Source: Candidatus Uhrbacteria bacterium
GTDB lineage: Bacteria > Patescibacteriota > Patescibacteriia > 2-12-FULL-60-25
Length of the DNA: 22,446 nucleotides
Assembly: GCA_014728435.1 (NCBI GenBank)
Contig: WJLP01000091.1
Location: forward strand, 1-22,446
Direction of reading: 5' to 3'
Made by a program: the position numbers and the translations under genes
The notes under the pieces: model-generated
The model's database searches: none
What the model was told of the DNA's origin: nothing
The model's input: the letters and a program-made list of their open reading frames with translations, nothing else
Shown: piece after piece, positions 6,042-13,582 of the stretch
How the letters are laid out: the number at the start of each line of letters is the position of its first letter
How positions within the stretch are numbered: position 1 is the first letter of the stretch

Positions 6042-6614
6042 ATGAAAGTCTACCTAGTCCGCCACGGTGAAGTGGAAAATCCCGAAGGAATAAATTACGG
6101 CCGCCAGCCCGGCTGGCATCTGTCCAAAGAAGGGAAGAGTCAGATCTCTAAAGTGAGTCAAAAGATTAAGGATAAAGGATTAAAGATCTGCAAAATAGTC
6201 GCATCGCCATTGGAGCGAGCGCAAGAAACAGCCGGCATATTGTCGCAAACACTGGATGTCGCCGTCGCGACCGATCCGCGCCTGACCGAATGGGATACCG
6301 GTAAATGGATCGGGCGCACCATGCAAGATTTCTACGAAAATTCCGGCTACTACTCCGATGCAATGGTCACCAAAGGCATGGAACCTCTTAATGATCTCGC
6401 AAACCGCGTCATTTCCGCCATCCAAGATGCTGTCACAACCTGCTCTACAGGTGATATTATCATCTGCTCCCACCGCGAACCCATGGCCGCCGCTATCGTC
6501 AAACTGCAAAATCTCCCTTGGCCCGAGATACATAATATCGACATGCCAACAGCAAGTGTCTGGAAACTCGTCTTTACTGATGAACATTTCGAATCAGCAC
6601 AGCGCTTTCTCTAA
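6042..6614 (+). CDS. Histidine phosphatase superfamily protein (phosphoglycerate mutase-like)
   Basis: A 190-residue single-domain member of the RHG branch. VRHGE at 6-10 holds R7 and the catalytic H8, which is phosphorylated during the reaction. The other pocket residues are R59 (SPLERAQETA), E83 as likely acid (RLTEWDTGKW) and H144 (CSHREPM). Members remove phosphate from sugars, nucleotides or proteins; cofactor-dependent phosphoglycerate mutases are usually longer (about 230-250), so a phosphatase is more likely than a glycolytic mutase. The substrate is unknown (CobC/PhoE-like is a fair description). No clear Shine-Dalgarno site precedes the ATG. A strong palindrome lies just upstream. 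Nothing in the neighbouring genes points to a pathway. Confidence 0.85.
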   Translation: MKVYLVRHGEVENPEGINYGRQPGWHLSKEGKSQISKVSQKIKDKGLKICKIVASPLERAQETAGILSQTLDVAVATDPRLTEWDTGKWIGRTMQDFYENSGYYSDAMVTKGMEPLNDLANRVISAIQDAVTTCSTGDIIICSHREPMAAAIVKLQNLPWPEIHNIDMPTASVWKLVFTDEHFESAQRFL

Positions 6615-6835
6615 TAAACAAATCACAAACCTAAAAACAGCCGAAATCTACACTTTGAATTGCTAAGTTGTTCACATCTCATATCTCGTATTTCAGAGTC
6701 CGTAGTCCGTTGTTCGGCCTGTGCCCCGACCTGTCGCACGAAGGTTGCCTTCAGCGACCGTAGTGTGAAGCTCTTTGAGCGTAGGGGTAAGTTCGATGTT
6801 CGTAGTTCGATATTCATATGTTATAATAAGCCCAT
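6615..6835. other. Intergenic stretch, no gene seen
   Basis: This 221-base stretch has degenerate low-complexity text (TCATATCTCGTATTTC and TCGATGTTCGTAGTTCG types) like decayed short repeats. It contains no frame or hairpin I would support apart from the promoter at its right end. Confidence 0.5.
6799..6827 (+). promoter_or_regulatory. Promoter giving a near-leaderless message for the gene at 6836
   Basis: TTCGTA (6799-6804, weak), 17-base spacer, perfect TATAAT (6822-6827). The predicted start is about 6834, at most 2 nt before the ATG at 6836. Confidence 0.5.
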
Positions 6836-7726
6836 ATGGCAGCAAACTCAGCAACAGGCCGCGGATTCACCGAAGGCGAGCTCCAAGCCGCCGGTTGGTG
6901 GGTTCGTAACCGCTTAACCATGCGCCGCTGGTTTCGCATCACGCTCATCGCTTTAAACGTACTGGTTTGGGGCTATGTTGGCTGGGGTCTTTTAGATGCT
7001 TACGCCATCAGCTACCCGCGCGAATCCCGCCTCACTTTGGAAATCGCCGCCAATCAGCAAAACTTGAACCGCTTAATGCAAGATCGGCCCATAAACGTGG
7101 GCACATCCGCTGTCTCGGTTTTTCCCACAACTGAAGATCGTTTGGACATGGCGGTGGACATAGAAAATCCCAACGAATCTTGGTGGGCTGAATTTTCTTA
7201 CAAATTTAACGTGGCCGGCGAGCAAACCCCGGCACGCCAAGGTTTTGTTTTACCGGGAGAGCTGACCACCCTAACCGAGCTGGGCTTTGAATCCTCATCA
7301 CCCAACGCGCGCGCGGCCCAGCTTTTAATCGACAACATCCGCTGGCACCGCATTGAACCCTCCGAAGTGGAATACGATTATCAAAAATTTCTCAACAAGC
7401 GCGTCGGTGATTTAAGCGTACAAAACGTTACCTTTGACCCGGCTTCCCGAGGCGCGGGCCGCACCGCATCACGCACCCGCTTTGATGTCGTTAACCGGGG
7501 CGCGTACGGTTTTTGGTCCATCGATTACATAATCAAACTCATGCGCGGCCGCACGGTGGTTGCGATCAACAAAGTTAATGTGCGCGAACTTAAGCCCGGA
7601 GAAACAAGAGAAATTGACCTTCTCTGGTACGACACGATTTCATCTGTCACGGATACTGAAATCATACCTGTTATAAACGTACTTGATCCAAACGCTTATC
7701 TGCCCGCCTCCCGTCTGGCCGATTAA
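6836..7726 (+). CDS. Single-pass membrane protein of unknown function
   Basis: 296 residues. A hydrophilic N-terminus of about 30 residues is followed by RRWFR and one hydrophobic helix (about 34-55). The remaining 240 residues look like one or two extracytoplasmic beta-rich domains, with short alternating strands such as RLDMAVDIENPN and TRFDVVNRGAYGFWSIDYII and few cysteines. The second half (about 150-285) resembles secreted late-embryogenesis/Ig-like modules in pattern only. I do not recognise the family. The start is set by a TATAAT ending 8 bases before the ATG; an internal ATG at 6920 would remove only the cytoplasmic tail. It lies just upstream of rodA but is separated from it by a terminator and a promoter, so shared function is only suggested. 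Confidence 0.75.
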   Translation: MAANSATGRGFTEGELQAAGWWVRNRLTMRRWFRITLIALNVLVWGYVGWGLLDAYAISYPRESRLTLEIAANQQNLNRLMQDRPINVGTSAVSVFPTTEDRLDMAVDIENPNESWWAEFSYKFNVAGEQTPARQGFVLPGELTTLTELGFESSSPNARAAQLLIDNIRWHRIEPSEVEYDYQKFLNKRVGDLSVQNVTFDPASRGAGRTASRTRFDVVNRGAYGFWSIDYIIKLMRGRTVVAINKVNVRELKPGETREIDLLWYDTISSVTDTEIIPVINVLDPNAYLPASRLAD

Positions 7727-7746
7727 TTTGCCGCTTTCGCGCGTAG

Positions 7747-7769
7747 CACCTCGCATAAGAGGTGTTTTT
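7747..7769 (+). terminator. Terminator between the membrane protein and rodA
   Basis: CACCTC (7747-7752), loop GCATAA, GAGGTG (7759-7764), then TTTTT. Confidence 0.8.
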
Positions 7770-7771
7770 GT

Positions 7772-7799
7772 TTGACGCGCCGCGCTCTTGGTGTAAATT
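7772..7799 (+). promoter_or_regulatory. rodA promoter giving a leaderless message
   Basis: TTGACG (7772-7777), 16-base spacer, TAAATT (7794-7799). The expected start, about 7 bases downstream, coincides with the A of the ATG at 7806. No Shine-Dalgarno site is present. Confidence 0.6.
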
Positions 7800-7805
7800 A
7801 CCTGC

Positions 7806-8930
7806 ATGCAATTGTCTTGGCCCGAATTTTTTCGCAAAATCGATTGGTTGCTCATCGGCGCCTTATTTGCTTTGTCCGCCATCGGCTTGCTGATGATCTA
7901 CGGCATTGGCACTTCCTATGAAATAACCAGTCTTTTACAGTTTCGCAAACAGCTCATCGCCGTGGCGATTGGAGTCACGAGCATGGCCGCTTTGATGCTC
8001 TGGGATTATCGCCGTATGCGAGCTTACGGCCTCATCGCCTATGCAATCGGCTTATTGCTTTTGGTGGGAGTTTTGATATTCGGCATCGAAGTGCGCGGCA
8101 CGCAAGGCTGGTTTCGCTTGGGCACGGTCTCTATCCAGCCCGTTGAAATCGCCAAAGTATTATTCGCTTTGTTCTTGGCTTCTTATTTTTACAAACAAGT
8201 TCACCGCCGTCTGGATTGGATCACTTTTTTCGGCAGTTTGTTGGCCATGTCCATCTACGTGGGGCTTATTATGCTTCAGCCGGATTTGGGTTCGGCTATG
8301 GTTGTGCTTATGATCTGGTTCGTGGGTGTGGCTTTTGCGGGCATGCGCAAACGTACCTGGGCTTTGCTGATATCAGCCGGAGTTCTTATTATCTACCTTT
8401 CTTGGAGCTTTTTGCTCGCGCCCTACCAACAACAGCGCTTAACCAGTTTTCTCAATCCCGAAGCAGATCCGCTGGGCGCGGGCTATAATGTGCTTCAAGC
8501 TCAAACCGCCATCGGTTCGGGAGGCTGGTTCGGTAAAGGAATAGGGGAGGGTAGTCAATCCCGTTTGCGTTTCTTGCCCGAGGCTTCCACAGACTTCATG
8601 TTTGCCGTTATGGGAGAAGAGCTGGGTTTTGCGGGCCTGGCCTTGATTCTGATTTTATTTGCGGTCGTCCTGCTTCGCATCCTGGCGGTGGGTTACGCCT
8701 CGCGCGATATTTTTGTGCAGACTTTTACCGTCATGATTACCGGCATGTTTGCCATGCATATTTTGGTAAACGCCGGCATGAATATGGGTATCATGCCCGT
8801 TACGGGCATTCCTTTGCCCTTTGCCTCTGCGGCGGCCTCCTCGCTGGTAGCCGGCTATTTGGCCATAGGCATTGTTTTAAACATGCGCATAACCTCAAAA
8901 TCCGCGGACAAAACCACGGCTCTTCATTGA
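7806..8930 (+). CDS. rodA: RodA/FtsW-family peptidoglycan glycosyltransferase
   Basis: A 374-residue SEDS protein with about 10 transmembrane segments. These enzymes polymerise lipid II into glycan strands together with a class B penicillin-binding protein (not in the window). Family landmarks are RGTQGWFRLGTVSIQPVEIA (97-116), LQPDLGSA (157-164) and FLPEASTDFMFAVMGEELG (256-274); D263 aligns with the catalytic aspartate of the last motif. The C-terminal motif, usually G-[IL]-PLPF-x-SYGGSS, reads GIPLPFASAAASS (334-346), so Y-G-G is replaced by A-A-A. The length and the lack of a long N-terminal extension favour RodA over FtsW, but the two are hard to separate by eye. It has its own leaderless promoter. 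MurA, at 11303, works earlier in the same pathway. Confidence 0.9.
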   Translation: MQLSWPEFFRKIDWLLIGALFALSAIGLLMIYGIGTSYEITSLLQFRKQLIAVAIGVTSMAALMLWDYRRMRAYGLIAYAIGLLLLVGVLIFGIEVRGTQGWFRLGTVSIQPVEIAKVLFALFLASYFYKQVHRRLDWITFFGSLLAMSIYVGLIMLQPDLGSAMVVLMIWFVGVAFAGMRKRTWALLISAGVLIIYLSWSFLLAPYQQQRLTSFLNPEADPLGAGYNVLQAQTAIGSGGWFGKGIGEGSQSRLRFLPEASTDFMFAVMGEELGFAGLALILILFAVVLLRILAVGYASRDIFVQTFTVMITGMFAMHILVNAGMNMGIMPVTGIPLPFASAAASSLVAGYLAIGIVLNMRITSKSADKTTALH

Positions 8931-8953
8931 CCAAAGCTTAATTTAGCGATACT
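8927..8953 (+). promoter_or_regulatory. Possible promoter of the zinc-ribbon gene
   Basis: TTGACC (8927-8932), overlapping the rodA stop codon, then a short 15-base spacer and GATACT (8948-8953). The predicted start is about 8960, directly before the ATG at 8962. Confidence 0.4.
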
Positions 8954-8961
8954 CTAAAGCC

Positions 8962-9303
8962 ATGAACCGGGACTCCATGTTACCGCTTATGACGCACTGT
9001 CCGATTTGTAAAGCTCTCTACCCCAAAGAACAAGTCAAGCTCATCAGCGAACAAAACAATGCCAAACTGTATCACTCAACCTGTGCCACCTGCGGCCACG
9101 GCTTGTTTTATTATGTAATCCAAGGCCAAGCAGGCGTCAGCGCAATCGGCCTTGTAAGCGACGCCACGGGCGCCGACGCCTCGCGCATGGCCGACGCGGG
9201 CATCATCACCGGCGATGATTGCATCAAAGCCCACAAAATCATCGAAAAAAACAGTCAAGATTTGTGCCAGAATCTACTTGACATAAGGGAAAAACTCGCC
9301 TAA
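8962..9303 (+). CDS. Small zinc-ribbon protein of unknown function
   Basis: 113 residues. HCPICKALY (12-20) and STCATCGHG (39-47) supply four cysteines (C13, C16, C41, C44) in two CxxC knuckles, enough for one structural zinc. Between them is a short strand-rich stretch. The C-terminal half (about 55-113) is mostly helical, with an acidic start and a KIIEKNSQDLCQNLL helix. No enzyme motif is visible; a nucleic-acid or protein adaptor role is plausible but unproven. The gene starts 31 bases after rodA stops, so it could also be read through from rodA. The start codon has no Shine-Dalgarno site, as for several neighbours. Confidence 0.75.
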   Translation: MNRDSMLPLMTHCPICKALYPKEQVKLISEQNNAKLYHSTCATCGHGLFYYVIQGQAGVSAIGLVSDATGADASRMADAGIITGDDCIKAHKIIEKNSQDLCQNLLDIREKLA

Positions 9304-9353
9304 TATACGCACACTATAAGCTAATAGCGATTAGCGGATAGCATGTAGCCAGG

Positions 9354-9380
9354 AGCTATCAGCTATCAGCTATCAGCTAA
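9354..9380. repeat. 7-base tandem repeat AGCTATC upstream of the bL25 gene
   Basis: Three perfect copies of AGCTATC (9354-9374) and a partial fourth (9375-9379) run directly into the TAAAAT -10-like element of the following gene. Confidence 0.8.
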
Positions 9381-9383
9381 AAT
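9378..9383 (+). promoter_or_regulatory. -10 element of the bL25 gene
   Basis: TAAAAT at 9378-9383 puts the transcript start at about 9390, 5 nt before the ATG at 9395. The -35 region would fall inside the 7-base tandem repeat. Confidence 0.4.
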
Positions 9384-9394
9384 GATCTGAATTT

Positions 9395-10084
9395 ATGACT
9401 GTATTAACAGCAAAAACACGCAAACCTAATGAAAAAATCCCGGCCGTCGAGGGTAAAGAACCGCTCAAAGCGGTGGTTTACGGTAATAACATTCCCTCTG
9501 TCCCGCTTTTTATCGATCCGTCTGATTTTTTGCATCTTTATCGCGAGGTTAAATACAACTCGCTATTTGATTTGGTTGTCGACGATGCCGAGCCCGTAAA
9601 AGCTCTTATTCAAGATATTCAAGTTCATCCTGTCAGCATGAAGCCGATTCATGTCGATTTTCGCCAGATCCGTATGGATCAACCTATCACGGTTAATATC
9701 CCTCTTGTTTTTGAAGGTGAATCCGATGCTGTGAAAATGGGCGGAACCTTGATTAAAAACCTCGATGAAGTGGAAATCGAATGTCTGCCCGCCAAGCTTC
9801 CCAAAGAATTGGTCGTGGACCTCACGGCTTTGGCAACTTACGATGATCGCATCGAGGTGGGTTCGCTCAAAGTCCCGGAAGGTGTTACCATCAATCAGGA
9901 AAAGGATGAGCTTATAGCCACCGTGGAAGAACCGCTCTCCGAAGAAGAACTCAAGAAGCTTGAAGAGCAAGAAATCGGCGATGTTTCCGAAGTCCAAACC
10001 GAAGGTGAGGAAAAGAAAGAGGGTGAAGAAGAGGCTAAAGAAGAAGGATCTGCTGAATCCGGCGAGGACAAGAAAGAAGAATAA
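9395..10084 (+). CDS. rplY: Large ribosomal subunit protein bL25 (CTC/TL5 type)
   Basis: 229 residues. bL25 binds 5S rRNA in the large subunit. Residues 1-92 form the 5S-binding domain, with the characteristic KAVVYGNNI (25-33) and PIHVDFRQI (84-92). Residues about 97-180 form the second TL5/CTC beta domain (ITVNIPLVFEG, GGTLIKNLDEVEIECLP, VEEPLSEEE). The tail after residue 180 is almost entirely Glu and Lys, about 45 residues, and is probably disordered. This two-domain form is the general-stress-protein CTC type, not the short E. coli form. No Shine-Dalgarno site is present. It is followed 10 bases later by the DUF3048 gene, so the two are probably cotranscribed. Confidence 0.9.
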   Translation: MTVLTAKTRKPNEKIPAVEGKEPLKAVVYGNNIPSVPLFIDPSDFLHLYREVKYNSLFDLVVDDAEPVKALIQDIQVHPVSMKPIHVDFRQIRMDQPITVNIPLVFEGESDAVKMGGTLIKNLDEVEIECLPAKLPKELVVDLTALATYDDRIEVGSLKVPEGVTINQEKDELIATVEEPLSEEELKKLEEQEIGDVSEVQTEGEEKKEGEEEAKEEGSAESGEDKKEE

Positions 10085-10094
10085 TTGCAGGAAC

Positions 10095-11198
10095 ATGATT
10101 AAAAAAAAGGAGGGTAAAAAAATTCAAGTTCCATCCCTCTCGCAAATGGAGGGATGGGTAAAGCGCCATTGGCTGTATTTGGCCATAGGCGCTTTTATTG
10201 TCGCCGTCACCAGCGTCGTTTTGCTTGTTTACGCTGTCTTTGGAGCGGGAGACGGGGCGGCTCAAGTTGAAACCGGCTTCCAAGCCCCAACCAGCACTCA
10301 AGTTGATGACGGCCTGGCGCCTCGCTGGCTCGACGGCATCCGCGTACCTGAAGAAGAGGCTAAGCTCCTGCCCCGTGCCGTGATGATTGAAAACCACGTT
10401 GACGCCAGACCCCTTGCCGGCATCGCCGATGCCAGCTTGGTTTTTGAAGCCCCGGTTGAAGGCGGCATCACTCGCCTGATGGCTGTATTCGACGCGTCAA
10501 CCACCGTGCCTTTAATCGGGCCGGTTCGTTCCGCGCGCCCTTATTATGTTGAATGGGCGCAAGCTCTTGATGCTCTTTACGCGCATGTGGGCGGCAGTCC
10601 GGAAGCTCTAAACCGCATCGGCGGGCTTGTTAACTTTCGCAACTTGGATGAAATGGCGGGAGAGAGTTATTTTTGGCGCTCCAAGTCACGCCCCGCGCCG
10701 CATAATGTTTTTACAAACAGTGAAAATCTGGCTCAAAAAGCCGACGATAAAAATTGGTCCGCCGGTGAGTTTGAGCCCTGGATATTTATTCCGGAAGAGG
10801 AGGGTTTTAAGCCGGGCGACATACATGCAATCTTTATTCCCTTCGACGGATCCTACAAGGTCAAATGGGTTTACGATACCGAATCCAACTCTTACGCCAG
10901 GTATTTGGGCGGCCGCCGAGACCAAGATAATAAAGGTTCAAAAATCAACGCCAAAAACATTCTTGTCATACAAACCGAGCAACGCACGTTAGATGATGTG
11001 GGCAGGCTTTTTATCCGCACCACGGGCCGGGGCAAGGCCTGGTATTTTGCGAGCGGCAATGCTAAAGAAGTGGTCTGGACCCGCGAGCCAGGTGAATTCT
11101 ACACCATAAAAACTCCGGATGGCCGCGATGTGGCTTTTTTGCCGGGCAACACTTGGATTGAAATCGCTTCACTGCCCAAATACGAACCCGATTTTTAA
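10095..11198 (+). CDS. DUF3048 (YerB-like) membrane-anchored extracytoplasmic protein
   Basis: 367 residues. A basic N-terminus is followed by one hydrophobic helix (about 27-49), then a Gln/Thr-rich linker and an outer domain. Diagnostic stretches for the YerB family are RAVMIENHVDARPLAGI, VFEAPVEGGITRLMAVF, IGPVRSARPYYVEWA, YAHVGGSPEAL and NVFTNSENL in the first domain, then RYLGGRRDQDN, AKNILVIQTE and FLPGNTWIEI in the second. The biochemical function of the family is not established; a cell-envelope role is expected from location. The start at 10095 follows bL25 by 10 bases with a weak AGGA. The longer open frame beginning at 9960 overlaps bL25 and is only a shadow of its acidic tail. There is no lipobox cysteine, so it is a helix-anchored protein, not a lipoprotein. 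Confidence 0.88.
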   Translation: MIKKKEGKKIQVPSLSQMEGWVKRHWLYLAIGAFIVAVTSVVLLVYAVFGAGDGAAQVETGFQAPTSTQVDDGLAPRWLDGIRVPEEEAKLLPRAVMIENHVDARPLAGIADASLVFEAPVEGGITRLMAVFDASTTVPLIGPVRSARPYYVEWAQALDALYAHVGGSPEALNRIGGLVNFRNLDEMAGESYFWRSKSRPAPHNVFTNSENLAQKADDKNWSAGEFEPWIFIPEEEGFKPGDIHAIFIPFDGSYKVKWVYDTESNSYARYLGGRRDQDNKGSKINAKNILVIQTEQRTLDDVGRLFIRTTGRGKAWYFASGNAKEVVWTREPGEFYTIKTPDGRDVAFLPGNTWIEIASLPKYEPDF

Positions 11199-11302
11199 CA
11201 GCGGCTCGTATACGCTAAAACTTCTAAACTCTAAACACCGGAGCCGGTCAACTCATTGCCATGCTTGCCGGGTTCGGTACCGAGTTTAACTTCATCAAAA
11301 AT

Positions 11303-12607
11303 ATGCAATCAACACCCGCTTACATTGTTAATGGAGGCAAGCCGTTAAACGGCTCTGTTAAAGTTAGCGGCGCTAAAAATGCGGCCACTAAACAGTTGGT
11401 CGCTTCCCTGCTAACCGATGAAACAGTGGTTTTGGGTAATGTGCCGCAAATCGGGGACGTTGCAGCGACCATCGAACTGCTTCGGGGCTTGGGTGTTGGC
11501 ATCAATCAATCAGCGGATGAAATCACGATCAATCCTCATACGATTAAAAACGGTGACGTTGTTTCAGCCTTCAGTCGCAAAAATCGAATACCTATTTTAC
11601 TCATTGGACCGCTCTTACACCGCTTCGGCGAAGCTAAAATACCCATGCTGGGCGGGTGCAAAATAGGAGCACGCCCGATCGATATCCATCTTGATGGTTT
11701 TAAACAAATGGGCGCCCAAATCGAATGCGACGGCAATTGCTACACTATCAAATCCAAGCAACTTAAAGCGGCCATGATCGAATTACCATTTCCATCCGTG
11801 GGCGCAACGGAAAACTTAATGCTCGCCGCCGTAAAGGCCAAAGGCACTACAACAATCGCAAATGCTGCCATCGAACCCGAAATCATGGACACGGCCAAAC
11901 TTTTGCAATCCATGGGCGCGATCATCAACCTGGAGGCCAATCGCACCTGGGTAATCGAAGGCGTAAAACATCTCAAAGGCGCCGAACACCAAGTGTTGCC
12001 CGATAGAATCGAGGCCGCTTCTTTTGGAATCGCGGCCGCCATTACCGGCGGTCAAGTTTTGGTTGAAGGGGCCTGCCAAGATCACTTGCTGTCTTTTTTA
12101 AACGCATTGCGCCGAGTTGGAGTTCCGTTCACAATAAAAAGCGATGGCATAGTGTTTGGTTCGGCAAGCAACTATAAGCCCATAACCCTCGAAACCGACG
12201 TGCATCCGGGCTTTATGACCGATTGGCAGCAGCCTTTTGTGATGCTCCTGACTCAAGCCGACGGCGTTTCCATTGTGCACGAAACAATCTTCGAAGATCG
12301 TTTTGGTTACACGCAATCACTCAACAACATGGGTGCGAAAATTCAACTTCACTCCGATTGCTTGGGGTCCAAAGAATGCCGCTACAAACATCAAAATTAT
12401 TTACATTCATGTATAATCGTCGGCCCTACGCCGCTTAAAGCTTCTGATATCGAAATTCCCGATTTACGCGCCGGCTTTTCTTACATTCTCGCGGCCCTGA
12501 TGGCCGACGGCCGATCCAAAGTTACCGGAGTCGAACACGTGGAGCGCGGTTATGAAGACATTATCGAAAAACTGAAAAACCTTGGAGCCGACATAGCGGT
12601 AGCCTAA
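11303..12607 (+). CDS. murA: UDP-N-acetylglucosamine 1-carboxyvinyltransferase (MurA)
   Basis: A 434-residue cytosolic enzyme that transfers enolpyruvate from PEP to UDP-GlcNAc, the first committed step of peptidoglycan synthesis and the target of fosfomycin. Seen: SGAKNA (22-27, with K25/N26 of the substrate site), LGGCKIGARPIDIHL (116-130) with the catalytic cysteine C119, TDWQQPF containing the general-base aspartate, and DLRAGFSYILAAL near the C-terminus with the PEP-binding arginine. Because C119 is kept, fosfomycin sensitivity is expected, unlike in species with Asp there. I chose the ATG at 11303, because YIVNGGKPLNG starts shortly after it as in other MurA proteins; the upstream ATG at 11261 adds a 14-residue extension. 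It ends against prmC with overlapping stop codons. Confidence 0.95.
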   Translation: MQSTPAYIVNGGKPLNGSVKVSGAKNAATKQLVASLLTDETVVLGNVPQIGDVAATIELLRGLGVGINQSADEITINPHTIKNGDVVSAFSRKNRIPILLIGPLLHRFGEAKIPMLGGCKIGARPIDIHLDGFKQMGAQIECDGNCYTIKSKQLKAAMIELPFPSVGATENLMLAAVKAKGTTTIANAAIEPEIMDTAKLLQSMGAIINLEANRTWVIEGVKHLKGAEHQVLPDRIEAASFGIAAAITGGQVLVEGACQDHLLSFLNALRRVGVPFTIKSDGIVFGSASNYKPITLETDVHPGFMTDWQQPFVMLLTQADGVSIVHETIFEDRFGYTQSLNNMGAKIQLHSDCLGSKECRYKHQNYLHSCIIVGPTPLKASDIEIPDLRAGFSYILAALMADGRSKVTGVEHVERGYEDIIEKLKNLGADIAVA

Positions 12608-13482
12608 CTGATTATTAAAAAACGATCCCTGCCACAGAGGTCTTTTTTTATTTGTATCCGCTTATCTTCAAAAACGCTTTTTACAAACTCCTTAAGTTTA
12701 TCCGCCTGCTCGGGGTCTATTTCAAAGTACAACGCCCATTCATCATCCGACTTGCAGTAGGGAAATATTAAACTTTTAAACTGTTGAATACATTTTTTAA
12801 TCAATGCCATGCCATCATCATTCGCAAAAAGCGCATTTTTGGGTTCATAGCCGTACACATCTTTTTGCATATCATCCGCGTCCCGGTAGGGGAGGTAGGG
12901 GAGGTTGGCAACCGCAAAAAGCGTTACGCTCTCTTGAGCCGAAAAAATTTTCCGCAATTCTTGTTGCATTTGTGTTCCAATCAAATCACTGTGGATAATT
13001 TTTATACCTGTGGATAACATTCTATCATTATATTTTACGACGCTTAGTGTAGCAGGGGAATTATCACTCGCAATCACCAACGCATCACCAAATCTTTTCG
13101 CAATTGAGCAGGCGATACAACCGCTTCCGGTGCCAATATCCAATACCACTATTTTTTTATCGCCGCTCACTTCCCTGCCGATGTCGCTTGCAACAATCTC
13201 TGCCAAAGTTTCTGTTTCCGGTCGAGGGATTAAAACCCGGGAATCCACATAAAAGTTCAAGCCGCAAAATGGTTGCGATCCAACAATATAAGCTACGGGC
13301 TCATGATTTAACCTGCGCGAAATATAATCCAAAAAAAGCTTGGTTGTTTTATCATCCGCCTCCATCGTCTCATGGGTTTTAATAAAACTTTCCGGCTTGC
13401 CCGTCGCGTGGGCCAACAGTAAAAGCGCCTCTCTGGAATCCAAATTTGAGGCTTGATTAAGCAGGTTTCGCAATGTAGGCAT
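12604..13482 (-). CDS. prmC: Release factor glutamine methyltransferase PrmC (HemK)
   Basis: A 292-residue SAM-dependent methyltransferase that methylates the glutamine of the GGQ motif in peptide release factors. An N-terminal helical domain (1-80) precedes VLIPRPETE (83-91), the SAM-binding LDIGTGSGCIA (114-124), and YEPKNALFA (212-220). The catalytic motif usually written NPPY reads NLPY (193-196), so the first proline is leucine; the asparagine and tyrosine that hold the glutamine are kept. Length is normal. The promoter (13489-13517) predicts a start at the ATG itself. No release factor gene (its usual neighbour) is present here. Its coding strand contains two perfect DnaA-box 9-mers at 12990-13017. 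It converges on murA. Confidence 0.92.
   Translation of the reverse strand: MPTLRNLLNQASNLDSREALLLLAHATGKPESFIKTHETMEADDKTTKLFLDYISRRLNHEPVAYIVGSQPFCGLNFYVDSRVLIPRPETETLAEIVASDIGREVSGDKKIVVLDIGTGSGCIACSIAKRFGDALVIASDNSPATLSVVKYNDRMLSTGIKIIHSDLIGTQMQQELRKIFSAQESVTLFAVANLPYLPYRDADDMQKDVYGYEPKNALFANDDGMALIKKCIQQFKSLIFPYCKSDDEWALYFEIDPEQADKLKEFVKSVFEDKRIQIKKDLCGRDRFLIIS
12990..13017 (-). promoter_or_regulatory. Two perfect DnaA-box 9-mers inside prmC
   Basis: TTATCCACA is found twice on the minus strand, at 12998-12990 and 13017-13009, same orientation, 19 bases start to start, separated by 10 AT-rich bases. Both match the strongest E. coli-type DnaA box exactly. They encode LSTG and IIHS in PrmC. 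The role is inferred only from the match. Confidence 0.45.
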
Positions 13483-13488
13483 ATCTTA

Positions 13489-13517
13489 GTTTTAGTCCTT
13501 GCAAAACTTATCGTCAA
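13489..13517 (-). promoter_or_regulatory. prmC promoter giving a leaderless message
   Basis: TTGACG (13517-13512), 17-base spacer, TAAAAC (13494-13489). The start predicted about 7 bases on is the A of the ATG at 13482. Confidence 0.55.
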
Positions 13518-13526
13518 GTCCGCAGA

Positions 13527-13555
13527 TTGACTGTCATTACTAAATGTGCTATCCA
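13527..13555 (+). promoter_or_regulatory. Promoter of the gene at 13583
   Basis: TTGACT (13527-13532), 17-base spacer, TATCCA (13550-13555) with an extended TG one base upstream (13547-13548). The predicted start, near 13562, leaves about 21 nt including the Shine-Dalgarno site. It is divergent from and adjacent to the prmC promoter. Confidence 0.45.
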
Positions 13556-13582
13556 ATTATGGCAATCAAAGGAGGAAAGTTG

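Noticed and set aside
6042..6614. Glycolytic phosphoglycerate mutase
   Set aside because: At 190 residues it lacks the extra segments of cofactor-dependent mutases (about 230-250). It was kept as a general histidine phosphatase.
10095..10124. AAGGAGGG at 10107-10114 as the true Shine-Dalgarno site of the DUF3048 gene
   Set aside because: The only codon at suitable spacing is ATT (10122). Starting at 10095 also keeps the basic N-terminus, and rare ATT starts need independent support.
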